Notes under the pieces: generated by a model
The model's database searches: none
Told to the model about the DNA's origin: nothing
Seen by the model: only the letters and a program-made list of their open reading frames with translations
Program-made: the position numbers and the translations under genes
Shown: positions 9,225 through 20,176 of the stretch, piece by piece
Position numbering within the stretch: position 1 is the first letter of the stretch
How the letters are laid out: every line of letters starts with the position of its first letter
Assembly (NCBI RefSeq): GCF_900095265.1
Contig: NZ_LT607651.1
Span: forward strand, 550,660 to 614,659
Reading direction: 5' to 3'
Length of the DNA: 64,000 nt
Source of the DNA: Janthinobacterium sp. UMAB-56
GTDB taxonomy: Bacteria; Pseudomonadota; Gammaproteobacteria; Burkholderiales; Burkholderiaceae_D

Positions 9225-10513
9225 TAGCGGCTCTCCCGTTCACGCGAAGAGCGGCTGTCGCGACGCGAATTGACTTCTACTGTCTGCATGGCTTCCTGTG
9301 GCATTACGGTATTGGCTGCGGGTGTGGCCGCAGCGGCGCGCGCTGCCGCGGCCGAGGCGTCCGACGCCGCCTGCTGGGCGATCAATTTGTCGAGCGGCAG
9401 ATACAGCAGATTGCTGCCCGTCTTGGCGTCAACCATGACCTTGCTGGCACTGCTGAACACCTGCTGCATGGTTTCCAGGTACATGCGGTCGCGCGTCACG
9501 GCCGGCGCCTTCTGGTACTCGACCAGCACTTGCTTGAAGCGCGACGCATTACCTTCCGAGTTCTCGGTCACCATGGCCCGGTAGGCCTCGGCTTCCTGCA
9601 CCAGGCGGAATGCTGCGCCGCGTGCTTTCGGAATCACGTCATTGGCGTAGGCTTGGCCTTCATTCTTCTGGCGCTCACGGTCCTGGCCAGCCTTGACGGC
9701 ATCGTCGAAGGCGGCTTGCACCTGCTCCGGCGGCTGCACGGCCTGCATCGTCACATTGTTAATCAACACGCCAGATTTGTAATCTTCAAGAATCTGCTGC
9801 ATCAATTTTTGCGTGTCAAAGGCCACTTTTTCGCGGCCTTCATACAGCACGAAGTCCATCTTGCTGCGGCCGACCACTTCGCGGATCGCCGTCTCGGCGA
9901 CCTGGCGCAAGGTGTCTTCCTGGTCGCGCAGGCTGAACAGCCATTCCACCGGATCTTTCAAGGTGTACTGCACCGCAAACTGGATATCGATGATATTTTC
10001 ATCGTCCGTCAGCATCAGCGACTCGCTGGCCTGCTTGTTGCGCAGCGACGTGCGATAACCGACTTCCACCGTGCGCACCTGCGACACGTTGACGGTTTCA
10101 TCGGTCTGGAACGGGTACGGCCAGCGCCAGTTGAGACCGGCAGGCGCCGTGCGCGTGTATTGACCAAACGTCAGCACCACGCCGCTCTGGCCCTCTTGCA
10201 CGATGAAGGCGCCGCTGGCGAGCCAGATGAAGACGGCGATCACGCCGACCACGCCGGCGGTGATGCCGGCACCCTTCATGTCGGGACGCGGACCACCGCC
10301 GCCGCCATTGCCGCCGTTGTCGGGACGGTTCTTCTGTCCGAAAAAGGCGTTCAGGCGCTGATTGAAATCGCGCCATAACTGATCGAGGTCCGGCGGACCT
10401 TCGCCGGGCTTTTTGCCTTCTTGGGCTTTCTTGCCGTCGTCCTTGCGATTGCCCCAGCGGGGATCGTTCAGGGATAACTTCAAGCCTGTTTTTTTGAGTA
10501 GGGAGACAAGCAT
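9224..10513 (-). CDS. hflK: FtsH protease activity modulator HflK
   Basis: HflK is the partner of HflC. The 429-residue protein has a basic Gly/Pro-rich cytoplasmic N-terminus (residues 1-85), one membrane helix (GITAGVVGVIAVFIWLASGA), an SPFH domain with the QEGQSGVVLTFGQY entry motif, and a helical C-terminal region ending in an Arg/Ser-rich tail. It starts 2 bp after the hflX stop, in the usual hfq-hflX-hflK-hflC order. Confidence 0.97.
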   Translation of the reverse strand: MLVSLLKKTGLKLSLNDPRWGNRKDDGKKAQEGKKPGEGPPDLDQLWRDFNQRLNAFFGQKNRPDNGGNGGGGGPRPDMKGAGITAGVVGVIAVFIWLASGAFIVQEGQSGVVLTFGQYTRTAPAGLNWRWPYPFQTDETVNVSQVRTVEVGYRTSLRNKQASESLMLTDDENIIDIQFAVQYTLKDPVEWLFSLRDQEDTLRQVAETAIREVVGRSKMDFVLYEGREKVAFDTQKLMQQILEDYKSGVLINNVTMQAVQPPEQVQAAFDDAVKAGQDRERQKNEGQAYANDVIPKARGAAFRLVQEAEAYRAMVTENSEGNASRFKQVLVEYQKAPAVTRDRMYLETMQQVFSSASKVMVDAKTGSNLLYLPLDKLIAQQAASDASAAAARAAAATPAANTVMPQEAMQTVEVNSRRDSRSSRERESR

Positions 10514-10515
10514 AA

Positions 10516-11739
10516 CTATCGTGTTCCGACTTGGGAGTGGGTGGAAATCCTATCGTCCTCGCCAGGCTCTTCGTCCTGGTCCGGGGCGGCGCAATCGTGC
10601 TGGTCGTACTGACCGTCCAACTGATCTTCCTGCGGTGCTGCGTCGTGTTGATACAGGTGCGCCGAACCGGGCGCCTTCCTGGCCATCTCGACTATCGCAT
10701 CGCGCAGCAGGTCGAGCCCACTGCCCTTCTGCGCACTGACGAACACGCGACTGATCGTAGCATATTCGTCACGCTCCACCGAAGGCTCCAGCCCCGCAGC
10801 ATCAATCTTGTTCCACACGAGAATCTGCGGAATATGATCGGCGCCGATCTCTTTCAAGACCAGGTTGACCTGCTCGATCTGCTCCATGCGTACCGGCGAC
10901 GCAGCATCGACGACGTGCAGCAGCAAATCGGCATGGATGGTTTCTTCGAGCGTGGCGCGGAACGCTGCCACCAGTTGATGCGGCAATTCGCGCACGAAGC
11001 CGACCGTGTCGGAGATCACCACATTGCCCACTTCCTGGCCCAGGTAAACCCGGCGCGAGGTGGTGTCGAGGGTGGCGAACAACTGGTCGGCGACATACAC
11101 GCCGGCCTTGGTCACGGCATTGAACAGGGTCGACTTGCCGGCATTGGTATAGCCGACCAGTGACACCGAGAATGTGTGATTGCGGCCGCGCGCGCGGCGC
11201 TGTGTTTCGCGCTGCTTGTGCAGCTTTTCCAGGCGCGCGCGCAAGGCCTTGACGCGGTCGCCGATCAGCCGGCGGTCGGTCTCGAGCTGCGTCTCGCCGG
11301 GACCGCGCAAGCCGATACCGCCCTTTTGCCGCTCAAGGTGGGTCCAGCCGCGGATCAGGCGTGTCGCCAGATGCTGCAACTGGGCCAGCTCGACTTGCAG
11401 CTTGCCCTCGTGGCTCTTGGCGCGCTGCGCGAAGATATCGAGGATCAGGCTGGTACGGTCGAGCACCCGCACATTCAGGCGCTTTTCCAGATTGCGCTGC
11501 TGGGCAGGTGACAGGGCGTGATTGAAGATGACGATTTCCAGGCCATCGTTGACGACGACGTCGCCAATTTCATCGGCCTTGCCGCTGCCGACGAAATACG
11601 CGGAATCGGGACTGGAACGCTTGGCCGTGATGGTGGAAATCGGGTCTGCGCCAGCCGAACGCGACAACAGCATGAGTTCCTCCATGCTGGCGGCGAAGTC
11701 GCTGTGACCGAAGTCAACCCCGACTAGTGCCGCGCGCAT
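10516..11739 (-). CDS. hflX: ribosome-associated GTPase HflX
   Basis: HflX is a GTPase that binds the 50S subunit and rescues or splits stalled ribosomes under stress. The 407-residue protein has the N-terminal HflX domain (SPDSAYFVGSGKADEI and FNHALSPAQQRNLEKRL), a glycine-rich linker helix (RLIRGWTHLERQKGGIGLRG), then the GTPase domain with G1 GYTNAGKST, G3 DTVGF and G4 NKID. The C-terminal tail is acidic and rich in Asp and Gln, longer than the minimal family domain. It follows hfq by 114 bp. Confidence 0.96.
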   Translation of the reverse strand: MRAALVGVDFGHSDFAASMEELMLLSRSAGADPISTITAKRSSPDSAYFVGSGKADEIGDVVVNDGLEIVIFNHALSPAQQRNLEKRLNVRVLDRTSLILDIFAQRAKSHEGKLQVELAQLQHLATRLIRGWTHLERQKGGIGLRGPGETQLETDRRLIGDRVKALRARLEKLHKQRETQRRARGRNHTFSVSLVGYTNAGKSTLFNAVTKAGVYVADQLFATLDTTSRRVYLGQEVGNVVISDTVGFVRELPHQLVAAFRATLEETIHADLLLHVVDAASPVRMEQIEQVNLVLKEIGADHIPQILVWNKIDAAGLEPSVERDEYATISRVFVSAQKGSGLDLLRDAIVEMARKAPGSAHLYQHDAAPQEDQLDGQYDQHDCAAPDQDEEPGEDDRISTHSQVGTR

Positions 11740-11853
11740 GATGGCATCAAATGAGTTGCGGCGGACGCCGACGCCGATGCAAACGCATCAGCGCCGCTGG
11801 CGCGGACGGGGGCGATGGAGGGTGAAAGGCGCTGGGCCGTCAAGCTCAACGCT

Positions 11854-12090
11854 TTACTCCGCTTCAGATTCAATATTGAGATTGACGGCACGGGCCGGCA
11901 CCACTGTCGAGATGGCATGCTTGTACACCATCTGTGTCACCGTATTGCGCAGCAATACGACATATTGATCGAACGATTCGATATGGCCCTGCAATTTAAT
12001 GCCATTGACCAGGTAGATCGAGACAGGAACATGCTCTTTGCGTAATGCATTGAGGAATGGGTCTTGTAACAGTTGCCCTTTGTTGCTCAT
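11854..12090 (-). CDS. hfq: RNA chaperone Hfq
   Basis: Hfq forms a hexamer that pairs small RNAs with mRNAs. The 78-residue protein contains Sm1 ([21 protein letters not shown] and the following [18 protein letters not shown]) and Sm2 ([15 protein letters not shown]) motifs, including the YKHA segment of the proximal RNA-binding face. The acidic C-terminal tail is very short, as in many betaproteobacteria. A 241-bp gap separates it from der upstream and probably holds its promoter; no tRNA or obvious small RNA was seen in that gap. Confidence 0.98.
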   Translation of the reverse strand: MSNKGQLLQDPFLNALRKEHVPVSIYLVNGIKLQGHIESFDQYVVLLRNTVTQMVYKHAISTVVPARAVNLNIESEAE

Positions 12091-12331
12091 AACAGCTCCG
12101 TTGTTTATGTTGTTGTGTAAGAATTGGAGGCGACTCGCTTGATTTCAAGTGCTCTCACACCTTTCAAAGAGAGAAAGATGCGTCATAGCTACTGTAACCT
12201 GTTTTCGCGATCGCTGTCGCGCACGGCGCATTAACACTTTATTATTTTCGTGCAAAAGCCATTCAATCGGCTATCGGCGCCGCATTATCTCTGCGGCGCC
12301 TTAATATGCACTTAATTCAGCCGTTAAATTA

Positions 12332-13678
12332 TTACTTGCTTGGCGTGCGCGCAAACGGGTTTTTACCCGTGCGCAATTCGATGCGCAGCGGCGTGCCGAC
12401 CAGGGCAAACGTATCGCGGAAATGTTTTTCCAGATAACGTTTGTAAGGATCGCCAACGGCGTCGAGCGCATTACCGTGTATCACGATCACAGGCGGATTC
12501 ATGCCGCCCTGGTGGGCGTAGCGCAGCTTCGGACGAATCGAGCCCTTGCGGCGCGGTTCCTGCTTCTCCACGGCCTCGATCAGGGCGCGCGTCAGCTTCG
12601 GCGTCGACAAGTCGCACATGGCGGCTGCATACGCGGCGTTGAGCGACTTCATCAGCGGACCGATGTTGGTGCCCTTCAGCGCCGAAATGAAATGCATCTG
12701 CGCGAACGACAGGAAGTCGAGCTTGCGGTCGATATCGATCTTGATTTCATCGCGCTGGTGCGATTGCAAACCATCCCATTTATTCACGGCCACTACCAGC
12801 GCGCGGCCCGATTCCAGGATGAAGCCGGCAATATGCGCGTCTTGTTCTGAAATATCCTGCTGCGCGTCGAGCATCAGCACCACCACGTTGGCTTCGGAAA
12901 TCGACTGCAGGGTTTTCACCACCGAGAATTTCTCGATCGCCTCAAACACCTTGCCACGGCGGCGGATACCGGCCGTGTCGATCAAGGTGTATTGCTGGCC
13001 ATCGCGCTCGAACGGGATTTCGATCGAATCGCGCGTCGTGCCCGGCATGTCGAAGGCGATCACGCGCTCTTCGCCCAGCAGGGTGTTGATGAGCGTCGAC
13101 TTGCCCACGTTAGGACGGCCGACGAGGGCAATCTTGATGCCGCGGTCGGTCTTTTCCAGTTCTTCAGGCTCATCCGGACGCTGCGCGAATGCCAGGTCCA
13201 GCATCACTTCGACGAGGTCGTTGACGCCGTCGCCGTGCGCCGACGAGATGGCATACGGATCGCCCATGCCCAATTCATAGAATTCGGAGACGACGGCCGT
13301 ATAGCGCATGCCTTCGCTTTTATTGACCACCAGCAAGACCGGGCGACCGCTCTTGCGCAGGAAGTCGACGATGGTCTTGTCGTGCGGGGTCAGGCCTTGA
13401 CGGCCGTCCACGATGAAGACCACCACGTCGGCCTCGGCCACGGCCTGCTTGGTCTGCAGTGCCATCTGGTGCATGATGCCTTCCTTGGCGACGGGTTCGA
13501 AACCACCCGTATCGATGACCAGGAAGGGACGTTCGCCGACACGGCCTTCGCCATAGTGACGATCGCGCGTCAACCCAGGCAAATCCGCCACCAGCGCATC
13601 GCGCGAGCGGGTCAGACGATTGAATAAAGTCGATTTCCCAACATTGGGTCGACCTACTAGTGCAATTACCGGCTTCAT
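12332..13678 (-). CDS. der: ribosome biogenesis GTPase Der (EngA)
   Basis: Der is an essential double GTPase acting in 50S maturation. The 448-residue protein shows two full G domains, each with a [10 protein letters not shown]-loop (residues 8-16 and about 187-195), G3 motifs DTGGF and DTAGI, and G4 motifs NKSE and NKWD. A KH-like RNA-binding domain follows at the C-terminus ([13 protein letters not shown]). Only 4 bp separate its start from the bamB stop, so the two are co-transcribed. Confidence 0.98.
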   Translation of the reverse strand: MKPVIALVGRPNVGKSTLFNRLTRSRDALVADLPGLTRDRHYGEGRVGERPFLVIDTGGFEPVAKEGIMHQMALQTKQAVAEADVVVFIVDGRQGLTPHDKTIVDFLRKSGRPVLLVVNKSEGMRYTAVVSEFYELGMGDPYAISSAHGDGVNDLVEVMLDLAFAQRPDEPEELEKTDRGIKIALVGRPNVGKSTLINTLLGEERVIAFDMPGTTRDSIEIPFERDGQQYTLIDTAGIRRRGKVFEAIEKFSVVKTLQSISEANVVVLMLDAQQDISEQDAHIAGFILESGRALVVAVNKWDGLQSHQRDEIKIDIDRKLDFLSFAQMHFISALKGTNIGPLMKSLNAAYAAAMCDLSTPKLTRALIEAVEKQEPRRKGSIRPKLRYAHQGGMNPPVIVIHGNALDAVGDPYKRYLEKHFRDTFALVGTPLRIELRTGKNPFARTPSK

Positions 13679-13682
13679 TGTA

Positions 13683-14828
13683 TTACTCGACCGCGAGAGC
13701 GGTCACTGTCCCTGATTGGGTTTGAAAAATCAAATTCGAACCGGCAACGACGGGAGCCGAAACAATCGGGCTACCGTCGGTACTGACACGACCTATTAAT
13801 GCGCCATCTTCCCGTGACAGGAAGTGGATATAACCTTGATAGTCGCCGACGGCGACGCTGCGGCCGTAGGAGGCCGGCGTCGACAGGCGGCGGCGCGCCA
13901 GCGCCTCGTTCTTCCAGGCGCTCTGACCACCGTCGCGGCTGAATGCCACCACGGCGCCCTGGTCATCGGCAACAAACACGAACCGCTGGTCGACGGCCAC
14001 GCCCACATCGGACGAGATCGGCTTAGTCCAGCGCGGCACGCCCGTGGCGGCATCGAAGCAACCTGCCTTGCCCTGGTACGTGACGGCACACACTTCGCCT
14101 TCGAACACGACCGGCGTGCCGGCGATGTCGGAGACGCGCTCCAGTTCGGTGGCGCCGCGCGGTTCGCTGACGACGATCTCCCAGCGTACCACACCGGTGG
14201 CCGCCGTCAGTGCCAGCAGCTTGCCGCCCGGCTGGGCCACGTAGATATTCGTACCGCCCAGCACCATGCCCGGCGCATTGCGCAAGGTCAAGGCCGGCGT
14301 AGCGCGCTGCACCGTCCATTTGCGCTCGCCCGTCTTGGCATCGAAGCCGACGATGCGGTTGTCCACGCTGCGCACCACGACCACGCCATCGCCTACGACG
14401 GGCGCCGTCAATACTTCGCTGGACGCCTGCGCCTTCCACAACTGATTGCCATCGACATCGAAAGCCAGCACGGCACCCTTGGCAGCACCCACGGCCACCA
14501 GCGCGCCATCGCTGCCGGCGCCGGACGTGATGTCGCTGCCGGCCTTGATGCGCCACGTTTCACGGCCGCTGGCCGCATCCAGGCGCGCCAGCGCGCCATC
14601 GGCGCTGACCACGTACAGGCTGTTGCCGGCCAGCGCAGGCGTAAAGGCGTACACACCAGCCTTGCCGATCGAATACTTCCAGGCGTCGCGCACGGCGATG
14701 CTCGATTTTAACTCGACCAGCTTGGCCGGTTCGACTTTCGGATCTTTCGAGGCGAACGGGTTCCAGGACGAGCAACCGGCCATCAGGGCCAACAGACTTG
14801 CAGCTACCAGCTTTTCAGTGACACGCAT
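13683..14828 (-). CDS. bamB: outer membrane protein assembly factor BamB
   Basis: BamB is the beta-propeller lipoprotein of the BAM complex that inserts outer-membrane proteins. The 381-residue product has a lipoprotein signal peptide with lipobox LMAGC near residue 18 and a propeller of PQQ-like repeats ([47 protein letters not shown]). The start at 14828 puts the signal peptide at the extreme N-terminus; an in-frame extension to 14897 was rejected. It lies in the conserved hisS-yfgM-bamB-der order. Confidence 0.95.
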   Translation of the reverse strand: MRVTEKLVAASLLALMAGCSSWNPFASKDPKVEPAKLVELKSSIAVRDAWKYSIGKAGVYAFTPALAGNSLYVVSADGALARLDAASGRETWRIKAGSDITSGAGSDGALVAVGAAKGAVLAFDVDGNQLWKAQASSEVLTAPVVGDGVVVVRSVDNRIVGFDAKTGERKWTVQRATPALTLRNAPGMVLGGTNIYVAQPGGKLLALTAATGVVRWEIVVSEPRGATELERVSDIAGTPVVFEGEVCAVTYQGKAGCFDAATGVPRWTKPISSDVGVAVDQRFVFVADDQGAVVAFSRDGGQSAWKNEALARRRLSTPASYGRSVAVGDYQGYIHFLSREDGALIGRVSTDGSPIVSAPVVAGSNLIFQTQSGTVTALAVE

Positions 14829-14913
14829 AAGTGTTATCCAACCTTTTTCTTGTACTTTTGAGGGCAAGGCAGGCGACGCAAAACGCCGCGCGGCCATAGC
14901 ATCAGTGTTCCTG

Positions 14914-15582
14914 TCAGGCGGCAGCCTTGTCAGCCTTGGCCTTGTCTTCCGGCACCGTACCGCCGATCGCTTCCAGTTTGACCTGGATCAGTTGACGGCC
15001 TGGATTGTTCTTGTCCGTCGCGGCTATCGCGGCCAGGTAAGACGTACGCGCCTCTGCCAGCTTGTTTTGCGCCACCAGGATGTCGCCCTTGCGGTCGGCC
15101 ACGGCGCCGGCAAATTGCGCCACGGACGCCGTCGCCAGCACTTTCAACGCGTCATCGTAGGCTTTTTCGTCCAGCAGGACGCCGGCCAGGCGCAGCTTGG
15201 CGATGGCCTTGTACTCTTCCGTGCCATGCTCGGCCACCCATTGCAGCTGGGTCTTGGCCGTTTTCAGGTCATTCGCGTCGAACGCCACCTTGGCAGCGGC
15301 CAGGGCGCTCATCTGCGCATACGCCGTGCCGCTGAAACGCGATTGCATGTCGCCGGCAGCGCGCATCACCTTGGCAGTGTCCTTGGCGGCGATGGCGTTT
15401 TGCAGTTCGTCGTACAACTGGCCCGCTTGCGCAGCCTGGGTGCGCTGGTAGTACTGCCAGCCAGCCCAGCCGCTGTAACCTGCCAGCGCCACGATCAGGA
15501 CCCAGGAGGTCAGATTGCCATTGCGCTGCCACCAGGCTTTGAGGGTTGCCAGTTGTTCTTGTTCTTCGTGATCGTATGCCAT
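14914..15582 (-). CDS. YfgM-family tetratricopeptide protein (SecYEG ancillary subunit)
   Basis: The 222-residue protein has a cytoplasmic N-terminus (MAYDHEEQEQLATLKAWWQR), a single membrane helix (VLIVALAGYSGWAGWQYY) and a periplasmic TPR-like helical domain with LYDELQNAIAAKDTAKV and YLAAIAATDK repeats. In E. coli, YfgM binds SecYEG and PpiD and links periplasmic chaperoning to translocation; the same role is inferred here. Its place between hisS and bamB is conserved. Confidence 0.9.
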   Translation of the reverse strand: MAYDHEEQEQLATLKAWWQRNGNLTSWVLIVALAGYSGWAGWQYYQRTQAAQAGQLYDELQNAIAAKDTAKVMRAAGDMQSRFSGTAYAQMSALAAAKVAFDANDLKTAKTQLQWVAEHGTEEYKAIAKLRLAGVLLDEKAYDDALKVLATASVAQFAGAVADRKGDILVAQNKLAEARTSYLAAIAATDKNNPGRQLIQVKLEAIGGTVPEDKAKADKAAA

Positions 15583-15636
15583 GGGTCGTCAGTTTTAATG
15601 AGTAGTTGATCGAGGGTAGTACGGTCTTGCTGCAAA

Positions 15637-16998
15637 TCAATGGTGGTGATGCACATGGCCGCCAGGACCGTGGTCATGGCCGCAATCGTGCTCGCCGATG
15701 ATCTGGTCCACCACGTAATCGACGACATCGTCGAACGGCACCGTATTTTGCTGCGCGCCAGCATCGGCTTCGCGCATGGCTTTCACCGTCGCGACATTGT
15801 TGGCGATTTCATCGTCGCCCATGATCACGGCAAACGCCGCACCGCTGGCATCGGCCTTTTTCATTTGCGTCTTGAAGCTGCCGCCGCCGTTGCTCGCTGC
15901 GCAATGTAGCACAACGTCCAGGCCCGCATCGCGAATCCGCTCTGCCAGCACGAAGGCTTGCAAGCCTGCCTGCTCGCCCTGGTGCACCAGGTAGACGTCG
16001 CACTGGGCCGGTTGCTCCGGCTCAGCGGCATCCTTCATCAGCAGCACCAGGCGCTCGACGCCCATGCCGAAACCGACGGCTGGCGTCGATTTGCCGCCAA
16101 ACATTTCCACCATGCCGTCATAGCGGCCACCGGCACATACCGTGCCTTGCGCGCCCAGCTTGTCGCTGACCCACTCGAACACCGTGCGGTTGTAGTAATC
16201 GAGGCCGCGCACCAGGCGTGGATTGATGGTGAAAGGAATATTGTTGTGGTTCAAGATCTTCTGCACGCCGTGGAAGTGGGCCAGCGATTCCTCGCCCAGG
16301 TAATCCAGCAGCTTCGGCGCGCCATTGACCAGCTCCTGCATGGCAGGGTTCTTGGTATCGAGGATGCGCAGCGGGTTGCTGTGCAGGCGGCGCTTGGCTT
16401 CTTCGTCGAGCAGCTCGCTGTGGCCTTCCAGGTAGGCGATCAGATCGGCGCGGTGGCGCAGGCGCTCGGCCGCGTCGCCGATCGAATTCAGTTCCAGGCG
16501 GATGCCTTCCAGACCCAGGTCATCCCACAGGCGGCGCGACAGCATGATGATCTCGGCATCGATATCCGGGCCCGTAAAACCGATGGCTTCCACGCCGAAC
16601 TGGTGGAACTGGCGGTAGCGGCCTTTCTGCGGGCGCTCGTGGCGGAACATCTGGCCCTTGTACCACAGGCGTTTCGGACCTTCATAGACGAGGTTGTGCT
16701 CGACCACGGCGCGCACCACGCCAGCCGTGCCTTCGGGACGCAGGGTCAGGTTGTCGCCGTTCATCGAATCGGTGAACGAATACATTTCCTTTTCCACGAT
16801 ATCGGTCACGGCGCCGATGGCACGCGCGAACAATTTTGTTTCTTCCACGATCGGCGTGCGGATCTGCTGGAAGCCGTAGCTTTGCAGCACGGATTGCGCC
16901 GTGTTTTCAAACAATTCCCACAGCGGTGCGTCAGCCGGCAGAATATCGTTCATGCCTTTGACTGCGGTGATTTTATCGGCTTTTTTATTTTCTGACAT
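15637..16998 (-). CDS. hisS: histidine--tRNA ligase with His-rich C-terminal tail
   Basis: HisRS charges tRNA-His. The 453-residue protein carries class II motif 1 (the region [19 protein letters not shown]), motif 2 ([20 protein letters not shown]), the histidine-specific motif [13 protein letters not shown]-like [15 protein letters not shown], and motif 3 ([13 protein letters not shown]). An anticodon-binding domain follows. The last 18 residues, [18 protein letters not shown], hold eight histidines and a cysteine, an extension beyond the normal domain end that looks metal-binding. Confidence 0.98.
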   Translation of the reverse strand: MSENKKADKITAVKGMNDILPADAPLWELFENTAQSVLQSYGFQQIRTPIVEETKLFARAIGAVTDIVEKEMYSFTDSMNGDNLTLRPEGTAGVVRAVVEHNLVYEGPKRLWYKGQMFRHERPQKGRYRQFHQFGVEAIGFTGPDIDAEIIMLSRRLWDDLGLEGIRLELNSIGDAAERLRHRADLIAYLEGHSELLDEEAKRRLHSNPLRILDTKNPAMQELVNGAPKLLDYLGEESLAHFHGVQKILNHNNIPFTINPRLVRGLDYYNRTVFEWVSDKLGAQGTVCAGGRYDGMVEMFGGKSTPAVGFGMGVERLVLLMKDAAEPEQPAQCDVYLVHQGEQAGLQAFVLAERIRDAGLDVVLHCAASNGGGSFKTQMKKADASGAAFAVIMGDDEIANNVATVKAMREADAGAQQNTVPFDDVVDYVVDQIIGEHDCGHDHGPGGHVHHHH

Positions 16999-17067
16999 GG
17001 TATCTACTTTTATTGGCTACGATTGCTGTTCAATTTTTGGGGTATTCAGGGGTATCGGCTTGCAAGC

Positions 17068-18366
17068 CTATACCGCTACGCTGGCGAGCGACATGTCGCT
17101 CGAAACCCCAGCTACGCCATAGTGACTCTGTACATACTTCAAGACGATGTCCTGGAATTCCTCGACGATGCGTTCGCCGCGCAGGGTGACGACTTTTTCG
17201 CCGTCGACAAACACGGGCGCGGCCGGCGACTCGCCCGTACCGGGCAGGCTGATGCCGATATTCGCATGCTTCGATTCGCCGGGACCGTTGACGATGCAGC
17301 CCATGACGGCCACGTTCATCGCTTCCACGCCCGGATACGATTTCTTCCACTCCGGCATCTGCTCGCGCAGATACGTCTGGATATTATCGGCCAGTTCCTG
17401 GAAAGTGGTCGACGTGGTGCGGCCACAGCCCGGGCAGGCAATCACCATGGGTGCGAATTTGCGCAAGCCCATGGTTTGCAAGATTTCCTGGCCGACGATG
17501 ACTTCGCGCGTGCGGTCGCCGCCCGGTTCAGGCGTGAGCGAGATGCGGATGGTGTCGCCGATGCCCTCTTGCAACAGCACGGCCAGCGCAGCGGTGGACG
17601 CCACGATGCCCTTGCTGCCCATGCCCGCTTCCGTCAAACCCAGGTGCAGCGGATAGTCGCAGCGCTGGGCCAGTTCGCGGTACACGGCGATCAGGTCTTG
17701 TACGCCAGAAACCTTGCACGACAGAATAATCTTGTCGCGGCCCAGGCCCAGCTCTTCGGCGCGCACGGCGTTTTCAATCGCCGACGTCACCAGCGCTTCA
17801 TACATGACGGCTTGCGCCGGCCATGGGTCGGCACGGCCCGCGTTTTCATCCATGATGCGGGCCAGCAAGGCTTGATCGAGGCTGCCCCAGTTCACGCCGA
17901 TGCGTACCGGCTTGTCGTACTTGCAAGCGGCTTCGATCATTTGCGCAAATTGCGTGTCGCGCTTGGCGCCCTTGCCCACATTGCCCGGATTGATGCGGTA
18001 CTTCGACAGCGCGCGCGCACAATCGGGGTAATCGTTGAGCAGGGTATGGCCGTTGTAATGGAAATCGCCCACCAGCGGCACGTCGATGTCCATCTTGTCG
18101 AGCTGCTCGCGGATATACGGCACGGCGGCAGCCGCCTCGGGACGGTCTACCGTCAGGCGCACCAGTTCCGAACCGGCACGCGCCAGCTCCTTGATCTGGA
18201 TGGCCGTGCCAATGGCGTCGGCCGTATCCGTGTTCGTCATCGACTGCACCACGACGGGGGCGTCGCCGCCCACCCAGATCTGGCGCTGGCCATGCGAGAT
18301 CAGCACCTTGCGGCTGTCGCGCCGGCCGGATGGACCGGAGCCGATCGCTGTTTTCGAGGTAGCCAT
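17068..18366 (-). CDS. ispG: 4-hydroxy-3-methylbut-2-en-1-yl diphosphate synthase (flavodoxin)
   Basis: IspG (GcpE) is the [4Fe-4S] enzyme of the penultimate MEP-pathway step, converting MEcPP to HMBPP. The 432-residue protein starts its TIM-barrel with [20 protein letters not shown] and has the cluster cysteines in [15 protein letters not shown] and in the [16 protein letters not shown] region. It is longer than the E. coli enzyme because of an insertion ahead of the C-terminal domain, as usual in betaproteobacteria. Confidence 0.97.
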   Translation of the reverse strand: MATSKTAIGSGPSGRRDSRKVLISHGQRQIWVGGDAPVVVQSMTNTDTADAIGTAIQIKELARAGSELVRLTVDRPEAAAAVPYIREQLDKMDIDVPLVGDFHYNGHTLLNDYPDCARALSKYRINPGNVGKGAKRDTQFAQMIEAACKYDKPVRIGVNWGSLDQALLARIMDENAGRADPWPAQAVMYEALVTSAIENAVRAEELGLGRDKIILSCKVSGVQDLIAVYRELAQRCDYPLHLGLTEAGMGSKGIVASTAALAVLLQEGIGDTIRISLTPEPGGDRTREVIVGQEILQTMGLRKFAPMVIACPGCGRTTSTTFQELADNIQTYLREQMPEWKKSYPGVEAMNVAVMGCIVNGPGESKHANIGISLPGTGESPAAPVFVDGEKVVTLRGERIVEEFQDIVLKYVQSHYGVAGVSSDMSLASVAV

Positions 18367-18405
18367 AAATATTATCTTCAGAGTTTGCTTGAACGATTAC
18401 TGCGT

Positions 18406-19374
18406 TTATTTGATGCTGACACGGGAAATCGTGCCACCGGCAACGGTCGGCAAGTCCAGCTTGGCGCCGCGCAAGGTTGCCTGCACGACACCCGGCTTAC
18501 CCACCACCAGGGTGGCCGGTCCCGTGATATCGAACGTTTCCGTGCTGCCCGCCTTGACCATCCGCGAAATCAGCGGCGTGCTGCCAGGGCGGCGGATTTC
18601 CACCCAGGAATCCTGCTCCACCTTCAGCACCAGCGCATTCGCGCCCACGGCAGCGGCGGCCACGGGCGGCGTGGCGCCAGGCGTTACCGCTGCCGCAGGG
18701 GCAGCGGCTGGCGGCAAGGCGGCGGCCGGCGCCGAAGCGACAGCGGCGGCGGGTGCACCGGTCTGCGTATCGTTGCCTGGCGGCGGCGGCACGGAAATCA
18801 AGGGCACGGACGGCGACTGCACGGGCGTCAAGTCCTGGCCCGGCTTGATCAGGGTCGTTTCCACGGGCCCCACTTCAGCATGCGCCGTTTCTTTCTCGGC
18901 ATGGGCAGAGAGCAGGCCTGCCGGCACATAGCCGAGCTTGTACGCGCCAAAGGCAGCCGCCACGACGACGACGACGGCACCGGCGATCCAGACGGTGGCC
19001 TGGTTCGACGAGCGCTGCGTCATCGACGGGAAGCGCGATTCGGAAAACGTGGCGGAAATTTCACGCCGCACGGGCGCTGCCGGATCTTGCGCCGGCGCCG
19101 GATGGACTTCGATCATGGCCACCAGCGGCGCCGCGTCGAGACGCACCACCTTGGCGTAGGCGCGCACGAAACCGCGCACCACAGCCACGTTCGGCAAGGC
19201 CGCCATGTCGCCCTCTTCCAGCGCGATCACCTGGCGTGGCGCCAGCTTGAGCTGGTCGGCCACCTGTTCCACTGGCCAGCCCAGCGCTTCGCGCTGCGCC
19301 TTCAACTGTGCGCCTGCCAAGGCAAGATTGCCCTGGGGCTGCTGCTGAGGCGTTTCTGCCCACTCTGAATTCAT
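18406..19374 (-). CDS. rodZ: RodZ-like helix-turn-helix membrane protein
   Basis: RodZ links the MreB cytoskeleton to the cell wall machinery. The 322-residue protein has an N-terminal HTH_25-type domain (LKAQREALGWPVEQVADQLK, then RQVIALEEGD), one membrane helix (VWIAGAVVVVVAAAFGAYKL), a Pro/Ala-rich periplasmic linker and a C-terminal beta domain (VEQDSWVEIRRPGSTPLISR). The ATG at 19374 is preceded by ACAGGGATACC; an in-frame ATG at 19395 that overlaps the pilF stop is an equally possible start. The HTH domain may bind MreB rather than DNA. Confidence 0.88.
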   Translation of the reverse strand: MNSEWAETPQQQPQGNLALAGAQLKAQREALGWPVEQVADQLKLAPRQVIALEEGDMAALPNVAVVRGFVRAYAKVVRLDAAPLVAMIEVHPAPAQDPAAPVRREISATFSESRFPSMTQRSSNQATVWIAGAVVVVVAAAFGAYKLGYVPAGLLSAHAEKETAHAEVGPVETTLIKPGQDLTPVQSPSVPLISVPPPPGNDTQTGAPAAAVASAPAAALPPAAAPAAAVTPGATPPVAAAAVGANALVLKVEQDSWVEIRRPGSTPLISRMVKAGSTETFDITGPATLVVGKPGVVQATLRGAKLDLPTVAGGTISRVSIK

Positions 19375-19387
19375 TGGTATCCCTGTC

Positions 19388-20176
19388 TCACTCATCAAAC
19401 GCCCCATTTTGATAAGCAGCATATTCGGGGGAGCCGGCATGGTGGTTGCGCAAATGCGCCGCCAGGTCAGCTTCCGCGCCCACATCCCCGAGCTTATGCT
19501 GCACCTTGATCCCGAGCCACAGCACATCGGCCGTCTGGCTCTCCATTGTTGCTGCCTTACCGAGGCGCTGCCAATAATCAGCCGCCTGCCGGTAGTCTTG
19601 CTGTTGGTAATACACGCGCACCAGGCCGGCATAGGTGATTGCCGTAGCAGGTGCGATGCGCTCCGCCTTGAGCCAGTAGTCAGCGGCGCGCGGGTAATCT
19701 TTCATGACCAGGCTGCACGCCGCCGCATTGTGCAGCGCAAGTTCAGGCGTGCCATAGGCGACATCTTGCAATGCGGCATCGAAATACGCCAACGACTGCG
19801 CCGCGCGCCCGGTCTGGCACAGAAACAGGCCATAATTATTACTCAACTCGGGATTGTGGGGCGCGAGGCGCAATGCGTAAAGAAAATCTTTTTCAGCAGC
19901 CACGGGTTGGCGCAGGGCAGCAAAAATCAGGGCGCGCATGCCGCGCACCTGGGCGTTGCCCGGCACCAGTTGCACCGCCTGCTCTGCTTCGGCCAAGGCC
20001 ACCACAAACTGCTCTTGCATATAATAGGCGCTGGCCAACTGCAAGCGCAAGGCGGCGCGCTGCTCGACAGAGGCAGCCTGCTCCTTGTCTGCGGTGGAAG
20101 CACAGCCGGCCAGCAGCACGCCCAGGCTGACAACAGCCACGGCAAGTGCGCCAGGATAAGCCATGCCTCCCCGCAT
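19388..20176 (-). CDS. pilF: type IV pilus biogenesis/stability protein PilF (PilW)
   Basis: PilF is the TPR lipoprotein pilotin that places the PilQ secretin in the outer membrane. The 262-residue protein has a lipoprotein signal with lipobox LLAGC near residue 25 and several TPRs (ALRLQLASAYYMQEQFVVAL, LRLAPHNPELSNNYGLFLCQ, QALHNAAACSLVMKDY-like region). Its ATG overlaps the rlmN stop as TGATG; an ATG at 20164 is an alternative start. The rlmN-pilF-rodZ-ispG order is conserved in proteobacteria. Confidence 0.92.
   Translation of the reverse strand: MRGGMAYPGALAVAVVSLGVLLAGCASTADKEQAASVEQRAALRLQLASAYYMQEQFVVALAEAEQAVQLVPGNAQVRGMRALIFAALRQPVAAEKDFLYALRLAPHNPELSNNYGLFLCQTGRAAQSLAYFDAALQDVAYGTPELALHNAAACSLVMKDYPRAADYWLKAERIAPATAITYAGLVRVYYQQQDYRQAADYWQRLGKAATMESQTADVLWLGIKVQHKLGDVGAEADLAAHLRNHHAGSPEYAAYQNGAFDE

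Noticed and set aside
17023-19368. A 781-residue open frame on the plus strand
   Set aside because: It spans antisense of ispG and rodZ and shows no domain.
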